Assembly (NCBI RefSeq): GCF_964340395.1
Contig: NC_135549.1
Coordinates: forward strand, 4,695,501-4,759,500
Direction: 5' to 3'
DNA from: Glandiceps talaboti
Taxonomy: Eukaryota > Hemichordata > Enteropneusta > Spengelidae
Length of the DNA: 64,000 nt
Below the pieces are notes generated by a model. The model saw only the letters and a program-made list of their open reading frames with translations. It was not told the origin of the DNA and made no database searches. The translations under genes were made by a program, and so were the position numbers. Shown here one piece after another: positions 1 to 13,068 of the stretch (its first letter is position 1; each line of letters opens with the position of its first letter).

Positions 1-1470
1 AATACGTATGGAATGACCTTTTCTCAGAACTACTTTTAACCAAATTGACGGACTGTGTAGTACACTTCAATATGTATGAGTTTAAGTAGATCACATGGAC
101 AGATACTACTGTATGTATGGAAACTTTCCCTAGCCAAGAGATTGTTAATTGCAGGTATAGCATGCTAAACAGCGAATCAATGAAAGCAAGAGAAATATTG
201 AGTGTTCAATCGAAGCTTCAATTGAGGTAACGATATTCATTGCTGATATCAAATGTAATTTAGTCGTACTGAAATGTGGCATAGGTATGTGCAGACACGC
301 CAATACAGCCAACTGTAGCAACCCACTCAGTCATGATAATTCAAAATGGATAATCTCGCCAAGCGAAACCAATATTTGCTCTAAATCCTGTATACACATA
401 CTTAACACTTTCGTAGCGGAATATATAATTCAGGTTTGGTTTTGTCTATTTCAAATACATATAATTTGAAACATTTGCTTAATTGTGCTTGTGACTCAAA
501 AAGCAAAATACTTACACTGTGGCAAAAACCTAAATCTCATTGTGATCATGTCGATGGCATATGTTTGTCGTGTTTCCTTCTTATTTTTGTTTTGGTGGAC
601 ATCTTCCTTTTTCTAGTAATATATGAGATAACTGTAATGTATACTTGGTAAATTGAAATAAGATTACTGTACTATGTTTTATATGCTACTCAGCTTACAA
701 CATTTCAAATCAACTGTACAAAATTTAAATCCACAATGCCAGTATCTAATTTGAGTGTATATCTGTCACTGCTAACTCGTAATATCAAATAAATGTATCA
801 AATGAAACTAAAAATACTCTTTTAAAATGTATATCTACACAAGCCCTAATTGAACTCTTTTTTTACCAATTTGTGTGTATTGTTATGAAAATAACAAAAC
901 TAAATGTCCTAGACCATGGTTTCGTTTACAAGATACTGTACGCCAATTAGACCGACAACCATATTGGTTTTACGTTGGTCGGTCATACGGGATTCGCTAT
1001 GTAAATAATGGTATGTAATGAATAACAGAAACCAGACTGGAGACTTTTAATCAGAAATAGTTTTTTGATCTGTGATAGGCACTCCAATGATATTGCTTCC
1101 AACTGAATGCGAATAATGCATTTCTAACGTAGCATTATGAAGGCCTGATATATATCATTGAAATGAGCTCGAGTGAAGGTTTAAAGGAATTAAGGCATAC
1201 TATTTTTATTGCTGCAGCAGGTGCAGCCCAACCCTATTCTCTAACACACCAATGCACTTTTCATTTAAAAAAGAATTAGTCATGCGTATGGCCCAGCAAC
1301 GTTAGTTTTCAGAGGTGCGTGACATGAGATGAAAATTATTCCACAACAAACACATGACACATGAACGTGTACATAAAATGCAGAAATAACAGATCACAGT
1401 GACAGAATTCTTATTTTGTCATAAAATTTATCTAAATATTTTTTAACTTTTTCATATTGTTTGTTTACAG
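1..1470. other. Upstream intron or flank with no recognised feature
   Basis: Receptor exons upstream of exon a should encode a signal peptide and a segment like YDxRxRP. I looked for these in all + frames and found none. Short open frames at 287-469 and 436-651 have no family features. A spliceable segment at about 146-228 (acceptor TTGCAG, donor GAGGTAACG) is open in one frame but does not resemble the receptor N-terminus. Confidence 0.5.
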
Positions 1471-1538
1471 GTCCCCCTGTCAATATTTCAGTATTTGTGT
1501 ATTTTTCTAGCATACATTCGCTGTCAGAGGTCTCCATG
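1471..1538 (+). CDS. Receptor exon a: beta1 strand of the extracellular domain
   Basis: The exon follows a TTTGTTTACAG acceptor and ends ATG|GTGAGT, a near-perfect donor. It starts in phase 1 (two bases complete a glycine codon) and ends in phase 0. The 23 residues begin GPPVNIS and end SLSEVSM, matching the start of the extracellular beta-sandwich of glycine and GABA-A receptors (GPPV, then the S-E-x-x-M before beta2). The 68-bp length equals that of the matching exon in vertebrate glycine/GABA-A receptor genes (from memory). NIS at residues 5-7 is a possible N-glycosylation site. The preceding exon, expected to hold the signal peptide and N-terminal helix, was not found in 1-1470. Confidence 0.88.
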
Positions 1539-1799
1539 GTGAGTAGCATTGAATTATTGGCAAATCTGTTTTTGAATCTCCACTATACAATCTACCTCAT
1601 TGTATTACGCATTATTTTGATAGCTGTTCGCTCTGAAATTATATTCTGTTAGATACTGATATAATATCACACAAAGGCAGTACTGATGGAAATTTAAATC
1701 TAACAATGATTCGATTGTGGTATGGTTTGACGTTATGTGTTTAGCTAAATCGGCATCACACACGGCTCTTAATGCATATTCGCTCGGCGACGTAATATC

Positions 1800-1802
<3 letters not shown>

Positions 1803-1879
<77 letters not shown>
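1803..1879. repeat. (TA)n microsatellite in intron 1
   Basis: About 38 uninterrupted TA units. The rest of intron 1 (1539-2711) is AT-rich without a recognisable element. Confidence 0.98.
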
Positions 1880-1881
<2 letters not shown>

Positions 1882-2711
1882 TTCCAAACATACAATACCG
1901 TGGTTACACAGCATTTGATTTTTGGCGACACAGTAAGAAAACCTGTGTTTCTTTAGCGGTCAAAAGAAACGACAATTTACGAGACTGTCTTTGAATTCCT
2001 CCATTGTCTACAGTTGTGTTGATTTTTACACGTGTTTTTTTTTCAACTACATAGTGTTTGACATCTTTTTAATATTGCAATCTGCCGTTAGGAATACTTC
2101 CAACTGCCAATAACACAGAAAGATAGTCTCTTAACATATACAGAAACATTATTTGACTTTATTTTAATCTTCCACTAAATCTAACTATGTGATAGAAACA
2201 CAAATGTCGAGTTGATTACTTTACTTAACCATCGAGTTGAAGCGTATCAAATAGACGTAGGCTTCTATTCGCCTAGGAAACCCAATCAATTAAGCGTGGA
2301 GTAAAGCGACAAAGATATAAAAAGACCTGACCGTACAATGTAAAGAAGACCAGCCGCATTGCTATTGACAACACACGGCACATCTAACGAACAGAATTCA
2401 TTATAAGAATGGTAAATTAAACGTCGTCCTGGGTCAAATATTTCAAATGTGCCATGACACATCATTAACATATGATTTCTATACAACATTCCGAACTTCA
2501 TATACTGCAGCTCAATGTCAAAGTTCGAATTATATTTCTCTACAGCCAAACAAAAATTATATTAATAAACGTATAATTATACTTTTGAAATGACAAGCAC
2601 GTACATGGGGTTCATGTTCCCACAGCGAATTTGATAATAAAAAGTGAAGATGACAGCGAAAATTGAGATTTGTTTAAACTCAAGATTGACTAACGTATTC
2701 CCTTTTGACAG

Positions 2712-2935
2712 GACTATGGTGCTACGTTGGTCCTTTCTCTGCAATGGGATGACCCGCGGTTTGCATTTAATGGTACCGAAGATATCGATCTCAGATCTGG
2801 ATCTAAGCTGGTAGATGCGATATGGACTCCTGACCTGTATTTTGTGAATGTCAAAGAAGGCAAACTTCACGAAATAACTATGAGTAATAAACATATGAGA
2901 ATCATGCCCGGAGGACGAATACTGTACGATATGAG
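2712..2935 (+). CDS. Receptor exon b: loops D and A of the ligand-binding domain
   Basis: The exon runs from a TTTTGACAG acceptor to the donor AG|GTAGGT, phase 0 to phase 2, and adds residues 24-98. It carries QWDDPRF (34-40), the family W-x-D-x-R region, and loop A IWTPDLYF (60-67). The 224-bp length matches vertebrate glycine receptor alpha genes rather than the 221 bp usual for GABA-A receptors (from memory). NGT at 43-45 is a possible glycosylation site. The residue three before Trp35 is Ser32; in glycine receptor alpha1 this is Arg65, which binds the agonist carboxylate, and Phe63 aligns with Val30. The alignment through this stretch needs no gap. This points to a complementary face that does not bind an amino-acid carboxylate in the usual way. 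Confidence 0.93.
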
Positions 2936-3071
2936 GTAGGTGTGTCAGAATAGTATTGAATAAGTAATTCATAAAACTATAGTGATGGTACAATGTATTG
3001 GCTGTACTCTATATACAAATTACTAGGGACGAGTCGGTGTACTTTTTACCTTGCGTATGGGAAGTGTCTTC

Positions 3072-3072
<1 letters not shown>

Positions 3073-3153
<81 letters not shown>

Positions 3154-3158
3154 ATGTA

Positions 3159-3199
<41 letters not shown>
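3073..3199. repeat. Compound (TG)n-(TATG)n-(TG)n microsatellite
   Basis: A central TATG block of about seven units is embedded between two TG tracts, shortly after exon b. Confidence 0.98.
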
Positions 3200-3202
<3 letters not shown>

Positions 3203-3359
3203 TCTATCTGTGGCCACGAGATCTCACAAACTACTACGTCAATTCTATGAAATTTGCTGCATATCTTTTTATGGTGATAAAAAGTATTGATTAGGTTTTG
3301 GTAAACATCATATGGATAGTAATGTACAATTTATATGGGACAGTAAAATAAAGTTGTGC

Positions 3360-3970
3360 AATTTGTATATTTTAGGGTGATTTACTAAATTGATCTCTTA
3401 GAGACGCACGCTTCAGATTTAATATAATTGATGATAGAACAATGTACTACAAAGTTTCATCATTTAGTTTTGATTATAATGAGTACTTGTGCAATATGGT
3501 ATATTTACTGACAACAAAACGAAAGAGCGTTTTATAGCGTCATTTGCATAAGTAATATGTTTTGGTAATTAGGCAACATATCAAGAATGCAAGTTTGAAA
3601 TTTCATATAATTTAGCATATACACTGACGCTGACAAAATCCACTTGTCTTATAAGCTTGTTGAAGTAGAATTTCATTGCAATGAATCATTTGCATAATTA
3701 ATGTATCTGGTTATTAAGCAATATCTTATAAATGTAAGCTTCAAATTTCATATCATTCAGTATGTTCATCGATGATAACAAATGTCCGATATTACTTGAT
3801 GGTGTAATTTTTAATATCACAGTCATTTACATAAATAATGATTTTTAGTGATTGGGCAATATCTTCATGCATGATTGACAAAAAACGTACGTTTTTATAT
3901 TTTAATAATGCACGCCTCAATTGTTGTACAATTTAGTATGTATGATGATGATAAAAACTGATATATTAAC
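3360..3970. repeat. Ancient diverged tandem array, period about 140-180 bp
   Basis: Three successive units begin with a CATTTGCATAA-like motif (3541, 3687, 3824), followed by a GGTxATTxxGCAATAT motif, then AAGCTTCAAATTTCATAT-like sequence, an ATTxAGTATG stretch and a GATGATAA tract. A fourth, partial unit (from about 3405) precedes them and keeps the CGCTTCAGATTTAATAT part. The units are strongly diverged, so the array is old. No coding frame runs through it. Confidence 0.7.
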
Positions 3971-4639
3971 AGCAACCCTTACGGAAGGAATATAGTTTAC
4001 ATCTGGTTTTACATAAAATACTTGACAACATGTTATTAGCACCTCGAATATGTACCATTGTAGTAAACTACCAATTAGGTGAAGTTGGTTAAATGTATTT
4101 CAGGGGCTTCTACAATGATCGGATATTGTGGCATTTATACTGGGTGTTATTAAATGTTTGTGACAGATCTAAAAGAAAGGGAGATGTTAGTGATTCAAAA
4201 GCCATTGTCCTTGTCAGGAAACAAAAATGGGTTCAACATTTACTTAGCGCAAAGCTCTAGAAACATGAGAAAGATAGTTTGTCTTTAAATTATTGCTAAC
4301 ACACAACAACAAAATTAAGTGACTGTTTCATCCAGATATGGAAATAACTAAGTCTACATTAGAAAATATATTTATATGTTCTTGGTGCTAAGAATCTTCA
4401 CTGCTTCGAACCATCGTATATTATTTTATCGTAATCTGAGCCTGTAGTTATCTTGGAAAAGGCAGAAATTGACCACCGATTTAGTTTGCCAAGCATACCT
4501 CAAGGACCTTACTTTCAAAACATACATTAGTTTCAAATAACGTCATTAAGATATTTGCTATATTTTGACAAAGAAAGTCAAAATAAACAGAACGACTTAT
4601 TCAAACTGTAGAGAGGCAAATGCAATGTCACAAGGGTAT

Positions 4640-5285
4640 TGGAATTGTCAACATATTATCACAGTAGATGGATTTATTTTTGGATAACGATACAACATCT
4701 CGGGAGTCTAAAACACATCAAGGCCTAATATACGATCACTATATACACACTCTCGACCATTACATTACTAACCTGTTGTCCCATAGCTATCCGATCAGAG
4801 CTAAAATCAATGATAACCTTCCAATTCCTAAAGTAAACCTGTCAATTAGCCAACACAATTGTAAATATGCAGCTATCCAAACTTGTAATTCTCAGCCCAC
4901 AACAATAAGAAACTAAAACAGTATTTTTAAGATGACTGCATCTCCCCAACCCTTATTTAACTTGCCTCTATAAATTCATTTTTGTATGTATACTTTTTAT
5001 TTTTTTCTATTCATTTCATTTGCTACAACGAGAGAGTTTCAGTCAGTATATCTATTGAATTTTCCACCGACATGATCTCCATCACTATTCACAGGAGATG
5101 TATTTTGTTGTTATATCTCGTACCCAAAATTAGCTTTGATTTTCATAAACGTTCATCCATGGACTTTGATTAGTTCCTCGGGAACTATTCTATGGCCCTC
5201 ACCAGAATTCTGCTTTGTATTACTTTAACGTATAATGGGTTTTCATTTTCTGGTGGAATAAATTTCAATTCAATTCAATTCAACA
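4640..5285 (+). mobile_element. Possible retroposon 3' end with an (AATTC)n tail
   Basis: The segment ends in GGAATAAATTTC followed by three AATTC-type units, a tail common in invertebrate non-LTR elements and their SINEs. Upstream is an 82-codon frame (4668-4916) with no recognised motif. A perfect 7-bp stem with a 3-base loop lies at 5171-5187. The tail is seen; element membership is inferred. Confidence 0.35.
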
Positions 5286-6162
5286 GAGTGTACATCAAAA
5301 CATAATGCTGACCTCTATTCAAGAAACACATTGAACTTACAAATGAGGAAACGAAGTTCTCCAGTCACATCATTTTTCTTACTAATTATTCGCTGATGTT
5401 CTGACTGAATAATCCACTTTCTATCAATCAGAGGTTACATAATATAAATGACGGGTATCTATATTTTGACCTAGTAATTAGCATTAGGAGAAAAATATAA
5501 TTGAAACTCTTGAAATGACATGGAACTTGCAATTTAAGGAACGTGAATACAACTTCGGGTTTATAGTTTGAGGTGACAATTTATCCCAAATATAAATGAT
5601 TCCACATTTAAATGTACATATTTGTACTTTCCATTAGGTTATCTATACATTCAAATGTCTTAGGCATATAGTATTTAAATACATCGACACAACAACATTA
5701 CCGGTATATATGTTTATGTATTAAGTTGCAGGATTGTCAGTGAGACTCTTATTTACTTAAAATTACCTCGATGCAGTTATTCATAAACTTGCAAACCGTA
5801 CGCGGATAAACTAAAATCAAATTTGTGGCAAGAGATAGGAAACGGAAAAGCACATGAATTCTACTCAACGTCTACTTTGAGTGCTGCTATGGGGTGATTG
5901 AACGGTTCACTTGTTCACTCACAAGGCTTACAGAAACTTGAACATTTTATAGGAGTGTACAAGATACGATTGCCTTCTACGACATAAGAAATTGGTCTTT
6001 TGTTCTGTAGGCGATTTTAAAAAGAAATCCATTCTAATTGTGAAATTACTAATAAGTGGGATACATGTGCAGAATTGTTGACGATCAAGTTTAGTAACCA
6101 ATAGTGAATACAGTATCATTGTGCACAATCCTCATCTAAGCCTGACTGGCAGACACATACTA

Positions 6163-6280
6163 CATACATACATACATACATACATACATACATACATACA
6201 TGCGCGCGCGCACGCACGCACGCACATACATACATACATACATACATACATACATACATACATACATACATACATACATG
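6163..6280. repeat. (CATA)n array with a central CGCA/GCGC block
   Basis: Two CATA tracts flank a short alternating purine-pyrimidine block (GCGCGCGCACGCACGCACG). Between exon b and this array, apart from the listed elements, I see nothing. Confidence 0.97.
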
Positions 6281-8230
6281 TACGTGTTGCTATTACAAAG
6301 TATCTAAGCTATTGGAAGGGTGATATTGTTAGTTAAATTGGTCACAGTTCTGACATTTACTTTGTTTAATCAAGATTGACCAGTATCTACAGATTGAAAG
6401 ATGACGTTATCTATTTCAAATTGACTTTAAATGTTTTGCACTAATTCCAGATGACATTTATAAATGCCATCGTTCCTCCAAGGCTATCACATCGATTTGG
6501 TAATTGAGGGAGTAACCATCAAGAGCTAGCAACAGCGATACGTTTACGGACAAGGACACCATACCATCATATGTTTGTGATACATTTACCATTATTCGAT
6601 GATGCCCTAAGCAAACTATGTACAATCAGAATTGGAATCACTTTGCAAGGTGTATGTTTCTTTTACTTATACAGATACGGGCACGCCAATTGCTTTCAGC
6701 AGTGACTTTCATTTTATAAACATCTTAGACAAATGATTTGTTGACGACTAGAATCTCAGTTGGGTTTCAAAGCATAAGATACACATTTACTTGGAAACAT
6801 TTAGTGGGAATGTAAATGATGTCTTGACGCCATTAGGTAGCAGATTTAGCTGTATTAGTGCACCATATGAAACTTGTATTGGTGATAGCCTCAGGACAAG
6901 GTTATTGAAACCGTGCATATTTGAATTAGAACAGGATGAAAACATGGCCGTTAAAACGGCTATAAGACAAGATAATACCGACAAGTAGTTCTCATCGTAA
7001 CATATCTTCTTTTTAAGGAATGTAGCAACATTACTAGAAGAGAGAAGAGCAAGAATTAGATAGATTTGACGATGAAAGATATTAAAGCTTTCACGCATAA
7101 TTGCCAGTCGACATATTATTGTAACAGGCAACTGATAACAATCAAGAAAATCGATGTTTCGGGACACCATTACGAAGGAAAAAGTATAAATTCCATTTTT
7201 ATGAAAAAATAAATAATGATTCTGAATGTGTCAAGAGACCTATGCATCAATGTAATTGTATGCACATGATTCGTCTGGTGATAAAATTGCAACGCCCAAA
7301 TCTAAGCAAAGATGCAATATATCCTTAAAAAAGAAGCAAAGACAATTAGAACTGGTATTTATTACTACGGTATCCTTTACATATACAGATCACGGATCGA
7401 TGAATGGTTGATGCATTTTAGGCTTATATGAAATTCCTCTAGTGCTGCTTCCATGATGCCCATGTTTTAAACTATTTAAGTCTTTAGCTTAAAAGTGAGA
7501 AATGATTGATTAAAGAATTGACATATGTAAAATAGGTGAAATCATTGAGTCATACACCGCTGTTCAAATGGGAAACATGCATTTGTCTCGCTTGTAAAAT
7601 AAATAGGATTTAACCTTAACTGTAAGATTAACTCGACCCCAGAGCAGATATTTGTTATGAATTTAGAATTTAATAAACTACAATAGAAGCAAACGAAAAG
7701 AACGTCCAAATGAATGGCCTTTACTTGCTTTGTAAAGCTGTTGAACATTGTTAATTGGATAACCATCGCCAGTTAGTGATAGATTTCTGTCTCGTCTGCA
7801 AGTATTTTTCTTCATCTGTTGGAAACCAAATGATGTTCTGCTCTTTGTATTCAGGTCACACGTTCAGATACTCAGTACCTAATAATAATGTAACAAAGTG
7901 GCTATTTTACAAAAAAAAAAGAAATCCGCGATAGAGACGAATTAGGGGATTATAGGGCCTAACTAGTTGCAAGTTTGATATTCTATTACTTCATCAAGAG
8001 ACATGATCACGTGACTACAGGTTCCATACGTACATGGTATTTCATCTTTCATGCTTCATATATTTTGTATGTATTAAGACAGAGGAAAGATGTATCTAAT
8101 CTATAGAAAAGGAAAAGCTCTCTTGTGGTTGACTTATATACATTACAGCTTTGAATACATCAGAGTGTGGTAATAAAGTTAGCAAGTGAATACGTGTACA
8201 CTAGTAATTGGTTTTATTTTAACTAGGTGT

Positions 8231-8320
8231 ATGCATGCCTGCCTGCCTTCCTGTCTACCTGTCTGTCTGCATTTACAAAATGTATGTATGTATGTATGTA
8301 TGTATGTATGTATGTATGTA

Positions 8321-8374
<54 letters not shown>

Positions 8375-8427
8375 TATGTATGTATGTATGTATGTATGTA
8401 TGTATGTATGTATGTATGTATGTATGT
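8231..8427. repeat. Compound tetranucleotide array (CTGC/CTGT, TATG, TG, TGCG, TATG)
   Basis: Ordered blocks: degenerate CTGCCTGT units, TATG, TG, GTGC, then TATG again. The codon-like repeats in its open frames (MYVC, HTYI) are translation of the repeat, not genes. Confidence 0.97.
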
Positions 8428-10127
8428 ACTTTTAGTTAAAATCAAATCACATGCCGACTTGCCTATATTCGTTTGGCTAATGTATACTTATTTAATCGTA
8501 TATATGGGAACATTACATCTAGTTTGTTTAGTCGTTATTGATGTTTGCAATTATTTATATTGCCTGACCCAGCTCCAATACATCAGTGACTCCCGCCGAG
8601 GGAGTCGTATATAAAACAAACATGTGACGATCTATTATCAATGTTTATTCAATTACACGGATTTTCAAGACCGTATACTAATCAGAAATACCCAATGGAA
8701 TACACCAATTCGTGGGCACCGATCGTCTTAACAAAAAATATCGATATTTCTTTCAGTCATTTTTCTCAATTTAAGTTTATTTGGTTGATATATAATGCAT
8801 CGGTAACGTTGATAGATAACTTTGAAAACAAAGTGACGTATAAGAGATCCTCATCGTTGAAATGATTTCTGGTGCCATTTATACATATTTCCCTAGTCGG
8901 CACTAACTTTAACATCAGCCATATTAATAAACTCATTGAGTTCTGCTTCTTGAAGTAGGAGTTTGCAATCAGATGATCACAACGTTACATACTGAATTCA
9001 TAAATGCTTACAATATGGATGTGTATTACGAATTGGAATAAATAGCGTCTGTAAAAAGCGCCATACCCGTACAAACCAGTATTTGCGGTATTTTCCATGA
9101 TGTGTCTGTGTTACCATTGTCGTTCTATTCCCCAATTGTCTATAACTCTTTTTCTTTGATCGTATGTTGGTGTTAAACTTTATATTTCTCATTGGGCAAT
9201 GTTTAAGTGCATTTCAAACAGATGACAATGATAGCATATAGATATCCGTTGAAGAGACAATGTGTTTATCACTTTATCAGATTGAGGCCATATGCCATAT
9301 ACAGTAGTCGTAAGCCTATAGCATCGCGGTATATGGGAACTTTGATTCTGTGTTGATTGAGGTCTTATAACGTTATTAAACCTTACAGGTATTGCTATAT
9401 AACCAATCAGAAAAGTTCAATTACAAACATTAATTTAATTTCCTCAAGGCCTTTGTGATGACAAGACATATTACTATTATGAAAATGGCTATTTATCTTT
9501 AAGCACAATTTCTCAAAATGACCTCTATATGAAGACAGCCAGAGAGTGTTTTCTTTGCAATAAAATGATTGAACCGCCTTTAATATAAATAAATAAATGT
9601 TACCGTAAACTATTGAGGACCTGGAAGGGTGTTTTTGAATGTATAGATTAACATTAAAGTATTTAGTGATGACGCTGAAAATGAAGCAGAAGTGAAAACG
9701 AAAGACGTCAACAAAATCTCCATCAATAATTAATGTAGCCTTTAATAGTCTGAGTAGCTGTCATTGCGATTGATATTAATAAATAAATTTTCAAATTATC
9801 ATAAAATTACAATTAGTTAACGTCCAAAGGATTTTAACGCAGATATGTGCTTCATAGCACTTTTAGTTGTTTTAAGACACTCACTTTACACATTCTTTAT
9901 GCATTCAATATGGGTATATCATGAATAAAGTGTAGTCGTCATACATGACAACATTTCTGTGAAGTGAAATGTTAGCAGTGAAATTGGAGTATCTATAGAG
10001 ATGCTGGCTGTCAAACACGGAAATAAACACCTAAACCACATGTGATAAACAGTAGATATAAGCATTCTGCCTTCCCGAGTTCTCATATTAGCGAAAGGGT
10101 AATGCCGTTATCTTGTGAAAATTGGTA

Positions 10128-10136
10128 TAATATATA

Positions 10137-10226
<90 letters not shown>
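10128..10226. repeat. (TA)n microsatellite
   Basis: About 49 TA units with one TT interruption near the 5' end. Sequence between 8430 and 10127 has no recognised feature apart from a perfect 7-bp hairpin at 8588-8606. Confidence 0.98.
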
Positions 10227-10230
<4 letters not shown>

Positions 10231-12044
10231 GCTGTGTAAGTGTATTTGTCTATGTTTTATTATCACAAACTTTAAATGTGTGAGCTTTCCATGACTATTA
10301 AAAATTCATATATATATAAACTACTAATGAATAATAAATATAATTATTATAATCCCAGCATTAAACCAGTAGTCAACTTTCGCCTTTTTCATTAACACTT
10401 TAGAAGGTTCTTTTGTGATTAAATTACAAAAGAAATTTTTAATCCCCGCCGTGCACATTTCCTCTGAAGGGAGGATTAATACACGTTCGATGTTTCTTGT
10501 GACATTCAACACACATTTCATGATGTTACATTAGAAGGAACAATATTTACCCAAGGCCTATAACAGTAAGATGTATACTTTTCATATAAGCAATCCTGTC
10601 ACTATAAATAGAAGTGATGGTTCCGAGTAGGGGATTTACATATAACATCATTATGTCTCAGAATACATTTGAATACTTACTGATACATTACTGTCATATT
10701 TGATTAACACCCTCCCATGAAACGGTCAAATATTTATAAACGTTGTTATGGTTATCGTGTTTTGAATTCAAAACTTGTATTGGTAGCTATAGAGACGTCC
10801 TTGCAGACAACATGTATTCTATCCAAGATCTTGCGTCATCCCTTGCGAAAAACGGGTTTACGACAGTCCACTTAGAAGAAGTTATCAAAACCGGTTGGTT
10901 TATTAAAATCAACAAAAGAACTAGTTAAAATTGATTTGGAAAAAACAACACCAGATTTTCAAATCATTACTTTATTACATGGCACTTTGTAGGGAAAACA
11001 TATTTTTAAAGAGCAAAAAAAAAGAGTAAACAATAAACAATTTATATAAAGAGAGAAATTAAACAAAAAACGAAAAACAACTATTTGTAAACAAATATGG
11101 CCATTTCCAAGCCCCTGTGGTCAAACTTTTGAATAGACAGATATAAATGTTTGAAGACCAAGGAATGACGTCATGGAGTAAAGTAGGAACAATACGTGTA
11201 ATTACTTTTTACTCTTAGATTATAGGCCGGCAGGTGTAGCCAGCCAGCGCGATCAATACCTGTAATAGAATATGCATTGATACCAGTACGCTGAGGTACA
11301 CTTTTCTCTTCAACAACATGTTAGTCACGACAAACGCAGTTTATTTATGTTATAGGGAAGCAAGTTATTGAACTCCAGTGACTTTTATTTGATTATAACC
11401 GGACATTGGCTAAACCTATGCACACATTACTAAATCCATGTAATTAATCTTAATATCCGAAAGTCAAGCCGATGATCCTTTGAACTGTAACTGTGAAGGT
11501 CAATTATTTCAACATGTCGAATGTTTTGAACACTCGGTATTAGGGGTTGCAACACTTAATTTTTCAATTTGATTATCACCATGAAATTGATTTAAACTAC
11601 CGATATGAACAAGGTCAGAATTAGCGATTGTTTCCATTAACACAGAACAGGATGTGTTTGCGCAAATCTGAATAGTCGTTGTCATCATGTTCAAATTCAT
11701 CAACAACCCAATTAGTACATTACACTGAAAGCTGTTAAACATTAATGGATATAACAAGTGAATGAAGTGAAAAGTATTTATTTATGACTGAGCAACTATT
11801 TTGTAATGAACAACAGTGATTTTTAGTTGAGTGCATGTGTATGTGTGTTACGTGTCTAAAGGAATTAATGTCAGTGATTTTTGCAATACAGTATAGTTCT
11901 TAAATTTCATTACCACCAAGGTAGTGATTTTAATAAAGTATTTATATTAACGAGATCAAAATCGATCGTCTCCACTAACATAAAATAGTATTTGTTGTAC
12001 AAAATATAAAAATGAAATCTAAAACAATCCGTATTTTAGTCACA

Positions 12045-12790
12045 CATTTTTCTGAGTGGTGCACTACAAATTTCTTGGAGCTAAATGTGTCTAAATCTAA
12101 AGAGATGACCATTGACTTCCGTCTGAACGCAGTGACTGATATGATAGCCCTACTGTGATGTATGGTGAATCTGTTGAACAGGTGGTGTCTTACAAATATC
12201 TTGTTTTGACCCGTGACAAAAAACTCTCATTCACACATCATACTACAGCTATCCAAAAGAAGTGCCAACAGCGTTTACACGTGCTTCGCCGGTCGCGCTC
12301 TTTCGGTAGATTCTAAACTGCTTCTAGCACTCTATCGTAGCATTATTGAATCTCTCTTCACGTATTGTAACATATGTTACTTCCCTCTGCTCTCTGTGGT
12401 CAATCGTAACAAACGTATGGAATTTTCTTTCACTACTGCTAAAATTGTGGGCCTGCCTACTCTTGCTGACTCCGACGTTACTGATCGTGCAGAACTGCGC
12501 AAGGCACGTGCGATTGCTGTCGACAATAAACACCCACTTACAAATATGTAATGCATATTTTATCGACGATCGAGACCATTGTTTGAAATGCACCACAGTT
12601 CAATACAGAACGGGTTTGTCCTTTCAGCCGTTAGATTAATAAATCGAATGCTAATTTGTATTTGTGTAGCTTGTCTTTGTTTTTTCACTCGTCTTTTCAG
12701 GGTTTTTGTGTAAATTGATTTTTATTTATTCCATTGTGAGCTGTAAACTATGTATCCTTTGAAGAATAATAAATAAATAATAATAATGTA
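12045..12790 (+). mobile_element. Decayed CR1/L2/Rex-like LINE, 3' end with reverse transcriptase C-terminus
   Basis: Translation in shifting + frames gives the family pieces in order: SEWCTTNFLELNVSKSKEMT (about 12050), VEQVVSYKYLVLTRDKKLSF (about 12170), KKCQQRLHVLRRSRSFG (about 12260), LLLALYRSIIESLFTYCNIC (from about 12320), LLSVVNRNK, then KIVGLPTLADSDVTDRAELR and, after a frame change, NGFVLSAVRLIN (near 12640). These follow the catalytic fingers and palm of non-LTR reverse transcriptases. At least two frameshifts and stop codons make it inactive. The 5' end is truncated, as usual for LINE copies, and the 3' end runs into an AATAATAAATAAATAATAA tail at about 12766-12785. It lies in sense orientation in receptor intron 2. 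Confidence 0.88.
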
Positions 12791-12916
12791 TCTTTGTAAC
12801 ATAAAAACAAGTGAAAAGTATTAGCTTTTGAAAAGCAATTAATTAGGAGTAGTGCATTAAGTATGCGTTTGGTTATATGTACCCATATATGTGTATTTGT
12901 GTCTGTGTGTACATAT

Positions 12917-13068
12917 GCATGTATGTATGTATGTATGTATGTATGTATGTATGTATGTATGTATGTATGTATGTATGCATGCATGCATGTGCATGTATGT
13001 ATGTATGTATGTATGTATGTATGTATGTATGTATGTATGTATGCATGCATGCATGCATGTATGCATGT
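12917..13068. repeat. (TATG)n array with GCAT blocks
   Basis: TATG units are interrupted twice by self-complementary GCATGCATGCATG blocks. It lies just 3' of the LINE remnant. Confidence 0.97.

Noticed and set aside
146-228. Possible upstream receptor exon with acceptor TTGCAG and donor GAGGTAACG
   Set aside because: The open frame does not contain the expected YDxRxRP-like N-terminal motif, and its 3' phase (2) does not fit the phase 1 start of exon a.
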